DNA of 64,000 nucleotides from Candidatus Lernaella stagnicola (lineage in GTDB: Bacteria > Lernaellota > Lernaellaia > Lernaellales > Lernaellaceae): contig JAVCCK010000003.1 of NCBI GenBank assembly GCA_030765525.1, positions 240,502 through 304,501 on the forward strand. Direction: 5' to 3'. Below the pieces are notes generated by a model. The model was not told where the DNA came from and ran no database searches. It saw only the letters and a program-made list of their open reading frames with translations. A program made the position numbers and the translations under genes. Every line of letters begins with the position of its first letter. Position 1 is the first letter of the stretch. This document shows, one piece after another, positions 26,469 through 35,787 of the stretch.

Positions 26469-27902
26469 TTAAGCGCCTACGTAGTTTCCGCCGCAGATCC
26501 GCCAGATTTGCCCGCTCAGCGACCACGCGCCGGGCCCGGCTAGGTAGGTGATGACTTCGGCCACGTCTTCGGGCAAGCCGCCCTGCCCCAGGTTCGCCAA
26601 ACGCCGCGCCACTTCCCGCGTCGCCACGGGAATGGCCGCGGTCAGCCGGGTCTCGATAAAGCCCGGCGCTACGGCATTCACCGCGATGCCCTTTGGCGCC
26701 AAGGTCGGCGCCAACGCTTCGACATATCCAATGACGCCGGCTTTCGACGCCGCGTAATTCGTCTGCCCCACGTTGCCGGCAATGCCCGCGATCGAGGAGA
26801 GGAACACGATGCGACCACCCGCGTTCATGCGCGGCAGCAGCTTTTCATTCACCGCCATCATCCGGACGAGGTTGACGTTGAGCGTCGTGTCCCACCGTTC
26901 TTCGTCCATGTTTTGCAGCATCTTGTCGCGCGTGACGCCCGCGTTGTGAACGACAATATCCAGACCGCCGAACTGTTTCTTCACATAGTCGGCGATGATT
27001 TTGGGAGCGTCGGCGTCGGTGATGTCGCACAGCAGCAAGGAGCCCTTGACCTCGCCGGCCAACACGCTGGCCGGGCCGTCGTCGGCCGGTCGGTCAAGCA
27101 CGATGACCCGCGCCCCTTCGCGAGCGAACGCCCTGGCGATGGCAGCGCCGATGCCGCGGGCCGCACCGGTCACCAGCGCGGTTTTGCCGTCGAGCGGTCG
27201 CTGAAAGGATTCCGGCTTCGTGCCGACGACCGCGTTGGACACGGTCAGTTGCTGTCCCGACACATAAGCCGAGCGGTACGACAGCAAGAAGCGCAGCAGC
27301 GGCTCGATTCGTTCTTCGGCGCCTGGGTCGACGAACAACAAATTGGCCGTGGCGCCTTTTTTGCCGATCTCCCGCCCGGCGCTTTTCGTGAAACCAACGA
27401 GGGCGCGCGCCGCCGCCGCGGCCAGCGGATTTTTCGTCGCCGCGGGCGATGGGGCAAGGATCAGCACGCGCCCGCAAGCCGCCAAGGAGCGGACATTGTG
27501 ATGGTAGAAATCGTAAACCTGTTTGAGCTGTTCAGGCTTCTCGATCGCCGTGGCGTCGAATACGAGCGCGTGCGGTTTTTTTGCCGCCGACTGCTCATCG
27601 GGTTGGAAGGCACGCGGCAATCGGCCCCAGGCTTCTCCCTCTTTTTTGAACGCCGCGATGAGTTTGTCGTCGCCGGCTAAAAAGGTTTCGGCTCCGGCCG
27701 CGGCCAGCGCGTGCGCCGCAAACCGCGTCGTCGTGGAGTGGCCAAGCTGCGCGAACACGACGGGTAGGCCCTCCAATTCCTGCTGCCGCCACGGTGTGTG
27801 GTCACGCTTGAGTTTTTGCGGCATGGGAATCGGCAACCCCATGGCTTTAATGATTTTGCGCGCCGTGGGTCGAGCGCCGAGGTCGACAAGAAAATCACTC
27901 AT
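26469..27902 (-). CDS. 3-oxoacyl-thioester reductase, FabG4/HMW-FabG type
   Basis: A 477-residue SDR enzyme with an extra N-terminal domain, as in high-molecular-weight FabG (FabG4) of actinobacteria and deltaproteobacteria. Residues about 1-185 form a flavodoxin-like Rossmann fold without a nucleotide motif. The classical SDR domain starts near 205 with KTALVTGAARGIGAAIA (NADH-type, Asp after the second strand), followed by HNAGVTRDKM, the active Ser in FLSSIAGIAG and Tyr383/Lys387 in YAASK. Either of two adjacent ATGs (27905 or 27902) may start; GGGAG lies just before them, inside the end of the MaoC gene (8-11 base overlap). In this cluster it probably acts as 3-hydroxyacyl-CoA dehydrogenase, oxidising the MaoC product for the thiolase; direction is inferred from context. 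Confidence 0.9.
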   Translation of the reverse strand: MSDFLVDLGARPTARKIIKAMGLPIPMPQKLKRDHTPWRQQELEGLPVVFAQLGHSTTTRFAAHALAAAGAETFLAGDDKLIAAFKKEGEAWGRLPRAFQPDEQSAAKKPHALVFDATAIEKPEQLKQVYDFYHHNVRSLAACGRVLILAPSPAATKNPLAAAAARALVGFTKSAGREIGKKGATANLLFVDPGAEERIEPLLRFLLSYRSAYVSGQQLTVSNAVVGTKPESFQRPLDGKTALVTGAARGIGAAIARAFAREGARVIVLDRPADDGPASVLAGEVKGSLLLCDITDADAPKIIADYVKKQFGGLDIVVHNAGVTRDKMLQNMDEERWDTTLNVNLVRMMAVNEKLLPRMNAGGRIVFLSSIAGIAGNVGQTNYAASKAGVIGYVEALAPTLAPKGIAVNAVAPGFIETRLTAAIPVATREVARRLANLGQGGLPEDVAEVITYLAGPGAWSLSGQIWRICGGNYVGA

Positions 27903-28797
27903 CATCTTGCTCCCTGATTGTGTAGTGACCGGATAAATAGGAAGGCCCGCCCGGCCCGTCGCCGATGTAGACGCCGCCCAGGTCATCGACGAATACGCCG
28001 ACGTTGCCCGGCAGCACGAGCGGCCGGTTGAAACGCACGTCCCAGCTTTTCAGGTAATCGACCCGTCCCGACCAAAGCGCTTGGTTTAGCGTTTCGATCG
28101 CGCGGGCGGCGGTGGAAAAGCCGTGGAGGATCGTGTTGCGGAAACCGGCGGCCTTGGCGTAGGCCGGAATCCAATGAATGGGGTTGAAATCGCCGGTAAG
28201 AAAAGCGAATTCCAAACCAGCGTTTGGGCCGAGCCGCCAGCGGCCGATTTCGCGCACGTCGGTGGGCACACGCGGCTTATCTTTTTTTGCACCGGATTTC
28301 TCGCCCGGCTTTTTCAAAGGGATCAACGCGTTGACCTCGGCCAGCAGGGCGTCCGGGGCGGAGTCGGTTTCGGTGATGAGGCGCTCGGTGATGATGATGC
28401 GCCGTCCGTTGTCGTCGATCGCGGCTAGGTTGCCTTTCATACGCAGCGGTTCATCGGCGGGCAGAGCGCGTCTGATCTCCATGCGAAAGCCCGCGTTGAC
28501 GACCCGCGACATGTCATACGGTACGGCCTGCAAAGTCTTGCTGAGCAGCGGAAAACCCCATTGCGGAAACAGATGGGGCGGCACGGTGTTTTTGTATGCG
28601 TCGGGATTACCGCCGACGTGTCGCACGTAGTCACGAATCAACGAGCGAGCCAGGGGCGGCAGGGTACGTTCGATCACCGGACCGGGTGCCGTGGGCTCGC
28701 CTTTGGCGCCGCCGCCTCGCGCGGACAGCACACCGGCTTCCAACAACGCCCGCAACACCTTTCCCTGACGAAACAAGTGGCGATAGGAGACGCTCAT
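27895..28797 (-). CDS. MaoC-like (R)-specific enoyl-CoA hydratase
   Basis: A 300-residue double hot-dog-fold protein. The start at ATG 28797 is supported by GGAGGG a few bases upstream; the open frame runs farther but the extra N-terminus is Arg-rich and non-homologous in look. The second hot-dog domain has the hydratase 2 motif with its catalytic Asp and His in TGDFNPIHWIPAYAKAAGF and the helix HGFSTAARAIETL. It hydrates trans-2-enoyl-CoA to 3-hydroxyacyl-CoA. It lies between the acyl-CoA dehydrogenase (17-base gap) and FabG4-type genes (overlapping), the order of the reaction sequence. Confidence 0.88.
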   Translation of the reverse strand: MSVSYRHLFRQGKVLRALLEAGVLSARGGGAKGEPTAPGPVIERTLPPLARSLIRDYVRHVGGNPDAYKNTVPPHLFPQWGFPLLSKTLQAVPYDMSRVVNAGFRMEIRRALPADEPLRMKGNLAAIDDNGRRIIITERLITETDSAPDALLAEVNALIPLKKPGEKSGAKKDKPRVPTDVREIGRWRLGPNAGLEFAFLTGDFNPIHWIPAYAKAAGFRNTILHGFSTAARAIETLNQALWSGRVDYLKSWDVRFNRPLVLPGNVGVFVDDLGGVYIGDGPGGPSYLSGHYTIREQDDE

Positions 28798-28814
28798 TTC
28801 ACCCTCCCCTGCGG

Positions 28815-30734
28815 CTACGTGGCCGCGTTCTCGTCGGCTTCGGTTTCTTCCAGATGGGCCAACAACCGCGCGCCGGTCGTCGTGATTTCCTCGTGCAGGA
28901 ATTTGCAGCGCGGTTCGGCGCGTTCGAGATAGCGCTCGAGCACCTCGCGGCGTTCGGGAAAACGTTCGGCCTGTTCCAGCAGCAACTCGCACACCGCGAC
29001 GTCGGCCAGGATGCGGGTCAAGCGTTCGGCGTGGAGCATGGCGAGGGCGAAATCCGTCTTGGGATCCCACTCGCCGAAGAAGGTTTTCCATTGGCTGATC
29101 GGTTGACGACGCAGCCCGGCGATCTTTTTGCCGGCTAGGCGAGAAAGCAGAAACTGCAACGCCGAATACTGCAGCGCTTGGAGTCGGGCGACGCGCTTCG
29201 CGTCACGGTCGGAGGCGGTGCGGGCACGCAGTTTGGTGCGGGCCATGCCTTCCAGGAAACGCCGCGGATTCTTGAGCACTCCCATCAGGCTGTCTTTCAT
29301 GGCCATGAGCGCTTGGATTTGACTCGTGCCCTCGTAAATCGGCATCACCAGCGCATCGCGCAGAAGCTTCTCGGCGCCGAATTCCGTGCTGTACCCGTAA
29401 CCGCCGTGGATTTGGATGCAACGGCGGGCCATCTCCACGGCCTTCTCGGCGGCGAGGTATTTGACCAGCGGCGTCAATCGCCGGGCGCTGCTCACATGAT
29501 GTCGGTGCTGCCGCGCTGTATCTTTCTTTTCGGCTTCGTCGGCGGGCGGGCGAAAGCGCAGGATGAGGTCGAGTTTCTTGGCCATTTCCTCGTGGTAAGC
29601 GCCGTTGACCGCCAGGGCGCGGAGGCCTTGGATATCGGTGCGCATTTCGTCGAGGTAGTCGGCGATCATTTCGTGCCGCGCGATATTCTTGCCCATGCTC
29701 GGCCGTTCAGCGGCGTAGGCGGCGGCCATGCGGTAGGCGGTTTCGCAAACGCCGATGCACTCAAAGCCGACGCCGACGCGCGCGTTGTTCATCAGTTGGA
29801 GCATGAGGCGGAAGCCGTCACCGCGCTCGCCGATGAGCAAGGCGGGCGAACGGTCGAAGTTGATCGTGACCGTCGCCGAAGCGTGGTGGCCCAGTTTTTC
29901 CTCCAGCTTTTCGAACGAGGCGTAATGCCGTCGTTTGCCGTCGGCGTCGATTTCAAACGCGGGCACGAGAAACATCGACAAGCCTTTGAGACCGGCGAAC
30001 GCGTCGTTGGGGTCGGCCGCTTTTTCAGTGCGCGCGATGACGAAGTGATACTTGGCGTGGCCGGAAGTGATGAAGATTTTTTCGCCGGTGACCAGCCAAT
30101 TGCCGTCTTCGTCCTGTTCGCCCTTGGTGCGCAGCGCGGCCATGTCGCTGCCGGCGCCGGGTTCGGTGATGTCCATCGACCCCCATGCCTCGCCGGAAAT
30201 GATTTCGGTGATGGCGTCGGCGAAGCGTGTTTTGGAGATCATACCCGCCTCGGTGTCGAACTCGGTCGTGCCTTCCATGATGGAATATAGAAGCATCGCC
30301 ATGGCCATGCCGCCGTGGAAGCCTTGATGCGTGCTGACCGAGACGTCGCCGCGCGCGAAAAGTTCGGTGCAAATCATAAAGAGTAAAAACGGCGTGTTCA
30401 TGCCGCCCAGCTCACGCGGCAACGCCATGCCGTGCAATTCGAGCGCGCGAATGTTGTCGAACAGTTGCTGGAAGAGCGGTGGAAAGCGGACAACGCCGTC
30501 TTCGAGGACGGGGTGGCCATGGTCCAGTTCGGCGCTGAGGGGGGCGACTTCCTCGGCGACGAAATTGCCGACCAGGTCCAGCACACCGCGGTAAAACTCG
30601 AGCGCATCATCGACATTCCGGAAGCCGTCCGCGGCGGTCCATTGGTATTCGGTTAACTCCACCAACGGCGCCCAATCGATGGCGTGATCCACGTAGAACC
30701 GCAGGTCATGGTTGTCGTCGTAGAAATTAGCCAT
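28815..30734 (-). CDS. Acyl-CoA dehydrogenase, long form
   Basis: A 639-residue flavoprotein that makes trans-2-enoyl-CoA from acyl-CoA. The ATG at 30734 has AAGGAGAAG just upstream and overlaps the TetR stop by 8 bases. Domain order: an N-terminal helical part with an extension, the middle beta-domain (GSMDITEPGAGSDMAALRT, then WLVTGEKIFITSGHA), and the C-terminal helical domain with RHEMIADYLDEM, QIHGGYGYSTEFGAEKLLRD and the catalytic base E468 in PIYEGTSQIQAL. A further helical extension of about 130 residues follows, as in the long DUF1974/AcdA-like class. Electrons would pass to ETF, not encoded here. Confidence 0.93.
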   Translation of the reverse strand: MANFYDDNHDLRFYVDHAIDWAPLVELTEYQWTAADGFRNVDDALEFYRGVLDLVGNFVAEEVAPLSAELDHGHPVLEDGVVRFPPLFQQLFDNIRALELHGMALPRELGGMNTPFLLFMICTELFARGDVSVSTHQGFHGGMAMAMLLYSIMEGTTEFDTEAGMISKTRFADAITEIISGEAWGSMDITEPGAGSDMAALRTKGEQDEDGNWLVTGEKIFITSGHAKYHFVIARTEKAADPNDAFAGLKGLSMFLVPAFEIDADGKRRHYASFEKLEEKLGHHASATVTINFDRSPALLIGERGDGFRLMLQLMNNARVGVGFECIGVCETAYRMAAAYAAERPSMGKNIARHEMIADYLDEMRTDIQGLRALAVNGAYHEEMAKKLDLILRFRPPADEAEKKDTARQHRHHVSSARRLTPLVKYLAAEKAVEMARRCIQIHGGYGYSTEFGAEKLLRDALVMPIYEGTSQIQALMAMKDSLMGVLKNPRRFLEGMARTKLRARTASDRDAKRVARLQALQYSALQFLLSRLAGKKIAGLRRQPISQWKTFFGEWDPKTDFALAMLHAERLTRILADVAVCELLLEQAERFPERREVLERYLERAEPRCKFLHEEITTTGARLLAHLEETEADENAAT

Positions 30735-31386
30735 CACTTCTCCTTTTCGCCGAAAGCGACGGCGAACTCGGATCGACGAAGAGCGATTCGCGGGCAACGC
30801 GAACTAGTTCGGCAATGCGAGGCGCCAAGTTGGTTCTCTTTTTTTGCGGGAAGAAATCGTCGGCGGTGCGGCCCATGGCCACAGTGCCGATGACCATCAT
30901 CATTACTTGAAAGACGTAGGATTCCGGGTCGACATCCGATTTGATGACATCGCTTCGCTGGCCGAGTCGGATGTAATTCGTGATCAAGTCGAGCCACGGC
31001 CGCAAGTGTTGCCGCACCAATTCCGGCGCGCCTTCAGGGCGATCAAGCATCTCCCGCACGACGTGACGGGCGCGGTTCTCGTCGTCGAGGAAAAAATCTA
31101 CCAGCGCGGTGATCATGTCGGCAAAGCGGTCGTGACCGCTGGCCGTGTCGGAAAGCAGGCGCGGCAACTCGCGGCTCCAATGCTGCATCAGGTCGTCGTT
31201 GACCGCCTCGCGCAACGTTTTCTTGCTGTTGAAATGGTAGAGCAAGGATTGCTTGCGGATGCCGACCGATTCGGCAATCGCCTGTAACGATGTGCCCTCG
31301 AAGCCGTTGCTGCCGAAAAGGCGGATCGCCTCGTCCAAAATTCGACGCCTTACTTCTCCGGCCTGAATATGATTATCATGTGACAT
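30727..31386 (-). CDS. TetR-family regulator of the fatty acid cluster
   Basis: A 219-residue repressor with an N-terminal HTH (about 12-58: RRRILDEAIRLFGSNGFEGT, then IAESVGIRKQSLLYHFNSKK) and a helical ligand domain. It is the first gene of the minus-strand beta-oxidation operon and overlaps the acyl-CoA dehydrogenase start, so it would also control its own expression. A perfect palindrome 18 bases upstream of its start is the likely operator. By analogy with FadR/PsrA-type TetR regulators the effector is probably an acyl-CoA; that is inference from the gene context. Confidence 0.88.
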   Translation of the reverse strand: MSHDNHIQAGEVRRRILDEAIRLFGSNGFEGTSLQAIAESVGIRKQSLLYHFNSKKTLREAVNDDLMQHWSRELPRLLSDTASGHDRFADMITALVDFFLDDENRARHVVREMLDRPEGAPELVRQHLRPWLDLITNYIRLGQRSDVIKSDVDPESYVFQVMMMVIGTVAMGRTADDFFPQKKRTNLAPRIAELVRVARESLFVDPSSPSLSAKRRSDG

Positions 31387-31404
31387 AGATGAAAACCGCC
31401 GTGA

Positions 31405-31418
31405 CTACCAATTGGTAG
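31405..31418. promoter_or_regulatory. Palindromic operator candidate between TetR and acyl-CoA ligase genes
   Basis: CTACCAATTGGTAG is a perfect 14-bp palindrome in the 114-base divergent region. A related half-site (CGGTAG) recurs at 31435-31440. Location between divergent tetR and ligase genes fits a site that controls both arms. Confidence 0.65.
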
Positions 31419-31500
31419 GCGGAAACGTAACAATCGGTAGACAGGCAGTCAACCGCGTTTCTGCATCCAAATCGCGTTTTTTTCCTTGTTGGAGGACAGC

Positions 31501-33330
31501 ATGTTTTCCTACGCCGACCTTCCGGAAACGAACATGGCCGCCATCGCGCTGAATCGCGCCAAGCAGCACCGAAGCCGCGTCAAGTTGATTTCGATGTACC
31601 GCGGGGGGCGGCACACCGGACGCTGGCAAGAGCATACGTGGGAAGACTTGCAGCCCGAGCAATTTAAGCTCAACGCCGCGTGGCGGAAGCTGGGGCTCAA
31701 GCCGGGTGATCGCGTGGCCATTCTGGCCGGCAACCGGCCGCGTTGGGTGAACACTTTTGTAAGCCTGGTGGCCGGGAGTTGTGTCGTCGTGCCGATCTAT
31801 CCCACGCTGACGGCCGAAGCTGTCGCGTACATCTTGAAAGATTCCGGCGCGCGTTATCTTGTTGCCGAATCGGCCGACCAAGCTGAAAAGGCGTTGAGCC
31901 ACATCGAAAGCCTGCCGCGGCTGGAGCGCGTTTTCGTCATGGAGTCCGATGGCGACGAAGCCGACGAACGCGTGGCGAGCTATAAGACGCTCTTGGCGCT
32001 GGGCGAAAGCAGCGTGAGCGTCCCGGACCTCATCGAGCACGTCCGGGGCATCGATCCCGACGACCCGGTGGCGATCATTTACACATCGGGCACAACGGGC
32101 CGCCCCAAGGGCGTGATGCTCAGTCACAACAACTTCCTCAGCCAGCGCCCGGTGTTGAAACATTTCAACCTGAATGAAAATGACGTGTTCCTGAACCACC
32201 TGCCCTTCTGTCATTCCTTCGGGCTGACGGCGGACCTCCTGGCGAGCACCGACGTGGGGGCCGTGTTGGCCATCGCGGACGGCATCGGCAACGAGCAAAT
32301 CCGGCACGGCCTGACGACGATTCGCCCGACGGTCTTGATGAGCGTGCCGCGCCTTTTCGAGAAGCTGTTTGTCGAGGTGCAACGGGTTGCCGGTATGCGG
32401 CCCGCCTTCGCCCAAAAGATGTTCCGTAACGCATTAGCGGTGGGTAAGCAGGTTTTCGATCTACGCAATGAGGGCAAAGCGCTACCGCCGATGCTGGCGT
32501 TGCGAAACCGGCTGGCCTCACGCATCGCCGAACGCATCCGCCGCCAGGCCGGGCTGGATCGCGTACGCATCGCTTTCGCCGGGGGCGGGCCAACGAGCCG
32601 GCTGCTTTGTTACTTTTTCCAGGGCATCGGCATCGACATTTACCAGGGCTACGGCTTGACGGAAACCAGCCCCATCGTGACCGTCAACATCCCGGGAAAA
32701 AACAAGCTGGGCACGGTCGGCCCACCGATTGACGGCGCCGAAGTGGAGATCGCCGAGGACGGCGAAATCATGCTACGCGGGCCGATGCTCATGCGCGGTT
32801 ACTACAACGATCCGGAGAGCACGGCGGAAGCGATCGACGAAAAGCGTTGGTTTCACACCGGCGACATCGGCCATTTGGACGCGGATGGCTACCTGACGAT
32901 TACCGACCGCAAGAAGGAACTGCTGGTCACTTCCGGCGGCAAGAACATCGCACCACTGGCCATCGAAACCCAATTCAACACCGAGCAATACCTCGAGCGC
33001 GTCGTGATGATCGGCGACGATCGCAAATTCCTCACGGCGCTGGTCTGCCCCAATTTCGAGCGTGTGCGCGATTGGGCCGCTGGGAAAGACCTGGCCTTCG
33101 AATCCAACGCCGAACTCGCGGCACACCCCGATGTGCGGGCACTCATGCAGGAAAGCGTCGATCGCGTAAACGCGAGCTTGGCGCGGTACGAGCAGATCAA
33201 GAAATTCGCGGTGATGGATCACGAGTTTTCCGAGGCGACCGGCGAACTGACGCCCACGATGAAAGTCAAACGCCGAATCGTCGACAAGCTTTACAAAAGC
33301 ATCATCGACGGCATGTACCCGCGCGACTAA
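31501..33330 (+). CDS. Long-chain acyl-CoA synthetase (AMP-forming)
   Basis: A 609-residue ligase that activates fatty acids with ATP and CoA, feeding the divergent beta-oxidation operon. ATG 31501 is preceded by GGAGGA. The adenylation motif YTSGTTGRPKGVML is at 194-207, the second motif at YQGYGLTETSPIVTV, and the hinge region at WFHTGDIGHLDADGYLTITD, RKKELLVTSGGKNIAP with the C-terminal lysine region after it. It resembles the FadD15/long-chain type with the insertion typical of eukaryote-like ACSLs. Chain-length preference cannot be read. Confidence 0.93.
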   Translation: MFSYADLPETNMAAIALNRAKQHRSRVKLISMYRGGRHTGRWQEHTWEDLQPEQFKLNAAWRKLGLKPGDRVAILAGNRPRWVNTFVSLVAGSCVVVPIYPTLTAEAVAYILKDSGARYLVAESADQAEKALSHIESLPRLERVFVMESDGDEADERVASYKTLLALGESSVSVPDLIEHVRGIDPDDPVAIIYTSGTTGRPKGVMLSHNNFLSQRPVLKHFNLNENDVFLNHLPFCHSFGLTADLLASTDVGAVLAIADGIGNEQIRHGLTTIRPTVLMSVPRLFEKLFVEVQRVAGMRPAFAQKMFRNALAVGKQVFDLRNEGKALPPMLALRNRLASRIAERIRRQAGLDRVRIAFAGGGPTSRLLCYFFQGIGIDIYQGYGLTETSPIVTVNIPGKNKLGTVGPPIDGAEVEIAEDGEIMLRGPMLMRGYYNDPESTAEAIDEKRWFHTGDIGHLDADGYLTITDRKKELLVTSGGKNIAPLAIETQFNTEQYLERVVMIGDDRKFLTALVCPNFERVRDWAAGKDLAFESNAELAAHPDVRALMQESVDRVNASLARYEQIKKFAVMDHEFSEATGELTPTMKVKRRIVDKLYKSIIDGMYPRD

Positions 33331-33354
33331 CCGCCAATCGCGCGGCACCTAGTT

Positions 33355-34920
33355 TCATGGTTTCGGTTCGCCTCGGGCGAGTAACGCATCGACATCGACT
33401 TCAAAAAGCCCGCAACTGGATGCCGCGAAGAGGCGGCCGCTTGTCGGTTCGAGGTGCAGGCCGCGGGCGAGTTTGCCGACGAAAAGGCGCGCCCGGCGCG
33501 TTCGGTCATGCAGGTCGTAAAAGTCCAGCATCCCGTCAACGTAACCCGCGGTGACGATCAGCCCGCGACGATGATCCAGGTACAACTCGCGCACGGTCGT
33601 TTCGGTGGGAATGCGGTCGAGCACCGCGAGGCTGTCGCCGTCAAGCACGATAATCTCGCGCGTCAACGTGCCCGCCGCGTAAAGGCGGTTGCCGGCCGGA
33701 TCGTAATCCATGCCGATGGTCGGCGCGCCGACCGAGCCGCGTTTGCGAATCGTGAAGTCGTCCGCGTCGAGCAAAAGCACGTCGCTGGCGACCATCGAGG
33801 CGAAGTAGCCGGAGCCGTCGCGGTTGGGCACGAGGGTATCAAACATCCCGATGAAGCCGAGGTCGTCGTACTCCCGAAAGAGTCGCGGCTGCTTCCCGTC
33901 GCGGGGAAACACGCCCACCGCGCCGCCGTATCCCAAAACGATCAACTCATCTTTTGCCGAGTCGACGTAGACACGAATCGGCTCGTAGTCCAGATCAAGG
34001 CGTCGCACCTCGCGCAACGTGTCGTCGGTGTAATCATACGTTCGCACCGAGTGAGCGCCGCCCCGATCGAGCACCACGACATGGATTTCCTTTCGCCGCG
34101 GGTCAACGGTGATGCGCTGCGGATACGAGCCGCCCGCCTCACCGATAACCGTCGCCAATCGGGCGCTCGCGAAATCCGGCGCGGAGAAGCTGGTCACACC
34201 CACGGCGTCGTTCGCGGGCTGCTTCTTGCTCCATGACCGCAGAAAGCCGGAACGCCGTTGCTTCAACGTGAAGAAAAGTCGGTCGGCAACAGGGTCGCTT
34301 TTCACGTCGTAGGGGAAACAGGAATCGACGGCGCCGCTTCGCGCGATGTCCTCGCGGCTGATGATCGGCGTGAGGAAAGGGCTTTGCGCGACCGTTTGGC
34401 AGGCCCGGTCGCCGGAGCCGAAATACGTCAGGCCGATCGACGCGATGCCGAAGTAAGTTGGAATAAGAAGCAGTAGCGGGATATCGAGTCGTACACATCG
34501 GGGCCAGCGTTCGCGCAAACGCCATTGGGCGATCCACCACCCGGCAAGCCCGACCGCCAAGATGTAGAACGCGATGCGCTGCAGCCCGTAGCCGATGATC
34601 GTCAGCATCAGCGACGGCGCGGCCAACCATGCCAGAAAAACCAGGCCGACCGCCAGGCGCACCAGCAGCGCCGTTCTTGGCCGGGGTTGTTCCCACCATG
34701 CTCGATAGGCGGGCCGCTTGCGGAGAAGGACGTAGTGTGTCGCCACGAGGGCGAGCAGCGGCGCGAAGAAGTAGACGATCCGCAGGTAGTAATGCAGCCG
34801 GCGCGCGGCGTCGGCAATACCCATCACGTACGCGATCGGGAAAAGCAGGGCGACGTAAACGCTCAGGCGCAGAAGGCAAGGTACAGCCGCGTTTGGCTTG
34901 GCGGCGATCGGGTGGCCCAT
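33355..34920 (-). CDS. Membrane protein with periplasmic beta-propeller-like domain (paralog at 50120)
   Basis: A 521-residue protein, unknown function. Residues 1-165 hold about five to six membrane helices with Arg-rich loops. The last 330 residues look like a YncE/NHL-type beta-propeller, with strand pairs such as ISREDIARSG, RITVDPRRKEIHVVVLDRGG, RVYVDSAKDELIVLGYGG, GMDYDPAGNRLYAAGTL and LYLDHRRGLIVTAGY. The ATG shares one base with the stop of the methyltransferase gene (TGATG), so the two are co-translated. The same helix-bundle-plus-propeller layout is seen in the gene at 50120-51607. Possibly a sensor or scaffold of the envelope; no catalytic motif seen. Confidence 0.6.
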   Translation of the reverse strand: MGHPIAAKPNAAVPCLLRLSVYVALLFPIAYVMGIADAARRLHYYLRIVYFFAPLLALVATHYVLLRKRPAYRAWWEQPRPRTALLVRLAVGLVFLAWLAAPSLMLTIIGYGLQRIAFYILAVGLAGWWIAQWRLRERWPRCVRLDIPLLLLIPTYFGIASIGLTYFGSGDRACQTVAQSPFLTPIISREDIARSGAVDSCFPYDVKSDPVADRLFFTLKQRRSGFLRSWSKKQPANDAVGVTSFSAPDFASARLATVIGEAGGSYPQRITVDPRRKEIHVVVLDRGGAHSVRTYDYTDDTLREVRRLDLDYEPIRVYVDSAKDELIVLGYGGAVGVFPRDGKQPRLFREYDDLGFIGMFDTLVPNRDGSGYFASMVASDVLLLDADDFTIRKRGSVGAPTIGMDYDPAGNRLYAAGTLTREIIVLDGDSLAVLDRIPTETTVRELYLDHRRGLIVTAGYVDGMLDFYDLHDRTRRARLFVGKLARGLHLEPTSGRLFAASSCGLFEVDVDALLARGEPKP

Positions 34921-35612
34921 CACGACGCCGCCTTTCGCGCGACGACCGTACGGCGAATGCGTCGGCGCTCGGCATATTCCACAACGAAGCCCGCTTCGCG
35001 CAGCATCGTCAGCGGCCGTTCAAAACGCGGCGCGGCAAGGATGGAACGGTACGCGGCTTCGCCGATCGGCCAACCCAAACGCAGGCGGCGCAGGATGCCA
35101 TAGCCGAAGCGGAACACGCGGGTCATCGTGTTGGTCGGGTCGATATCGCCCAGCACGAAGAGCCCGCCGGGTCGCAAAACACGATGCACTTCGCGCGCGG
35201 CGTCGTCGGGCCGGGCGAGGTGATGCCACGTGTACAGCGAGTGCACCACGCCGAAGGAGCCCTCGGAGAAAGGCAAAGGCTGCTGGATATCGGCCGCGAA
35301 GGTTTTCAGGTTGTCGAGGCTCGCTGCCTCTTGCTCGGCGAAGGCTACCATTTGCGGATCGACGTCGACGCCCGTGACTTCTCCTGGGTAGCCGCGGGCC
35401 AGACACGCCAATCCAATGCCGACCCCGAAACCGATATCAAGCAGCGCGCCTTCCCCACCGAATCTCGCGATGAGCGCCGCAATACGGCGGGCGTCACGTT
35501 GAATATCGCGGCGCCGCCGCTGCTGGGCCCAGCGGAATTGCTCGTGGCTGATGCCGTCGTCGGCGATCGTGCCATCGAGAATGGAGGCTTGTTTTGCGGG
35601 TCGTTCCGTCAT
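34920..35612 (-). CDS. SAM-dependent methyltransferase (type 11)
   Basis: A 230-residue class I methyltransferase. SAM motif I is ALLDIGFGVGIGLACLARGY, the acidic residue of motif II is in TGVDVDPQMVAFA, and motif IV/post-IV is FGVVHSLYTWHHLARPDDAA. The ATG at 35612 is chosen over an upstream in-frame start 21 bases away, but neither has a strong ribosome binding site. It is translationally coupled to the membrane/beta-propeller gene and divergent from the small-peptide promoter. Substrate unknown; small-molecule or lipid methylation is as likely as any. Confidence 0.85.
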   Translation of the reverse strand: MTERPAKQASILDGTIADDGISHEQFRWAQQRRRRDIQRDARRIAALIARFGGEGALLDIGFGVGIGLACLARGYPGEVTGVDVDPQMVAFAEQEAASLDNLKTFAADIQQPLPFSEGSFGVVHSLYTWHHLARPDDAAREVHRVLRPGGLFVLGDIDPTNTMTRVFRFGYGILRRLRLGWPIGEAAYRSILAAPRFERPLTMLREAGFVVEYAERRRIRRTVVARKAAS

Positions 35613-35678
35613 TGTTCTTGATGATAATCGCAAACGGCGGCGAGAGTAAAACTCAATGGCGACAAAGGAACGAACTTC

Positions 35679-35708
35679 TTGACATGAAAAATGGGCGTGG
35701 CATATGAT
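35679..35708 (+). promoter_or_regulatory. Near-consensus sigma70 promoter of the 15-codon gene
   Basis: TTGACA (35679-35684, perfect), an 18-base spacer and TATGAT (35703-35708, one mismatch). Start expected near 35715, giving a leader of about 73 bases. It is the best -35/-10 pair I find in the window and lies in a 324-base region (35613-35936) otherwise empty apart from the small gene and hairpin listed next. Confidence 0.8.
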
Positions 35709-35787
35709 TCAACCAACGTAGAAACGCGGGGTCGGCACACGTTTGAACGGTGTTGCGGCGAGTCGGCCCGATGCAAAGGAGAACAAC

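Noticed and set aside
29178-30290. A 370-codon plus-strand open frame
   Set aside because: Antisense to the acyl-CoA dehydrogenase, which has full motifs; GC-driven shadow.
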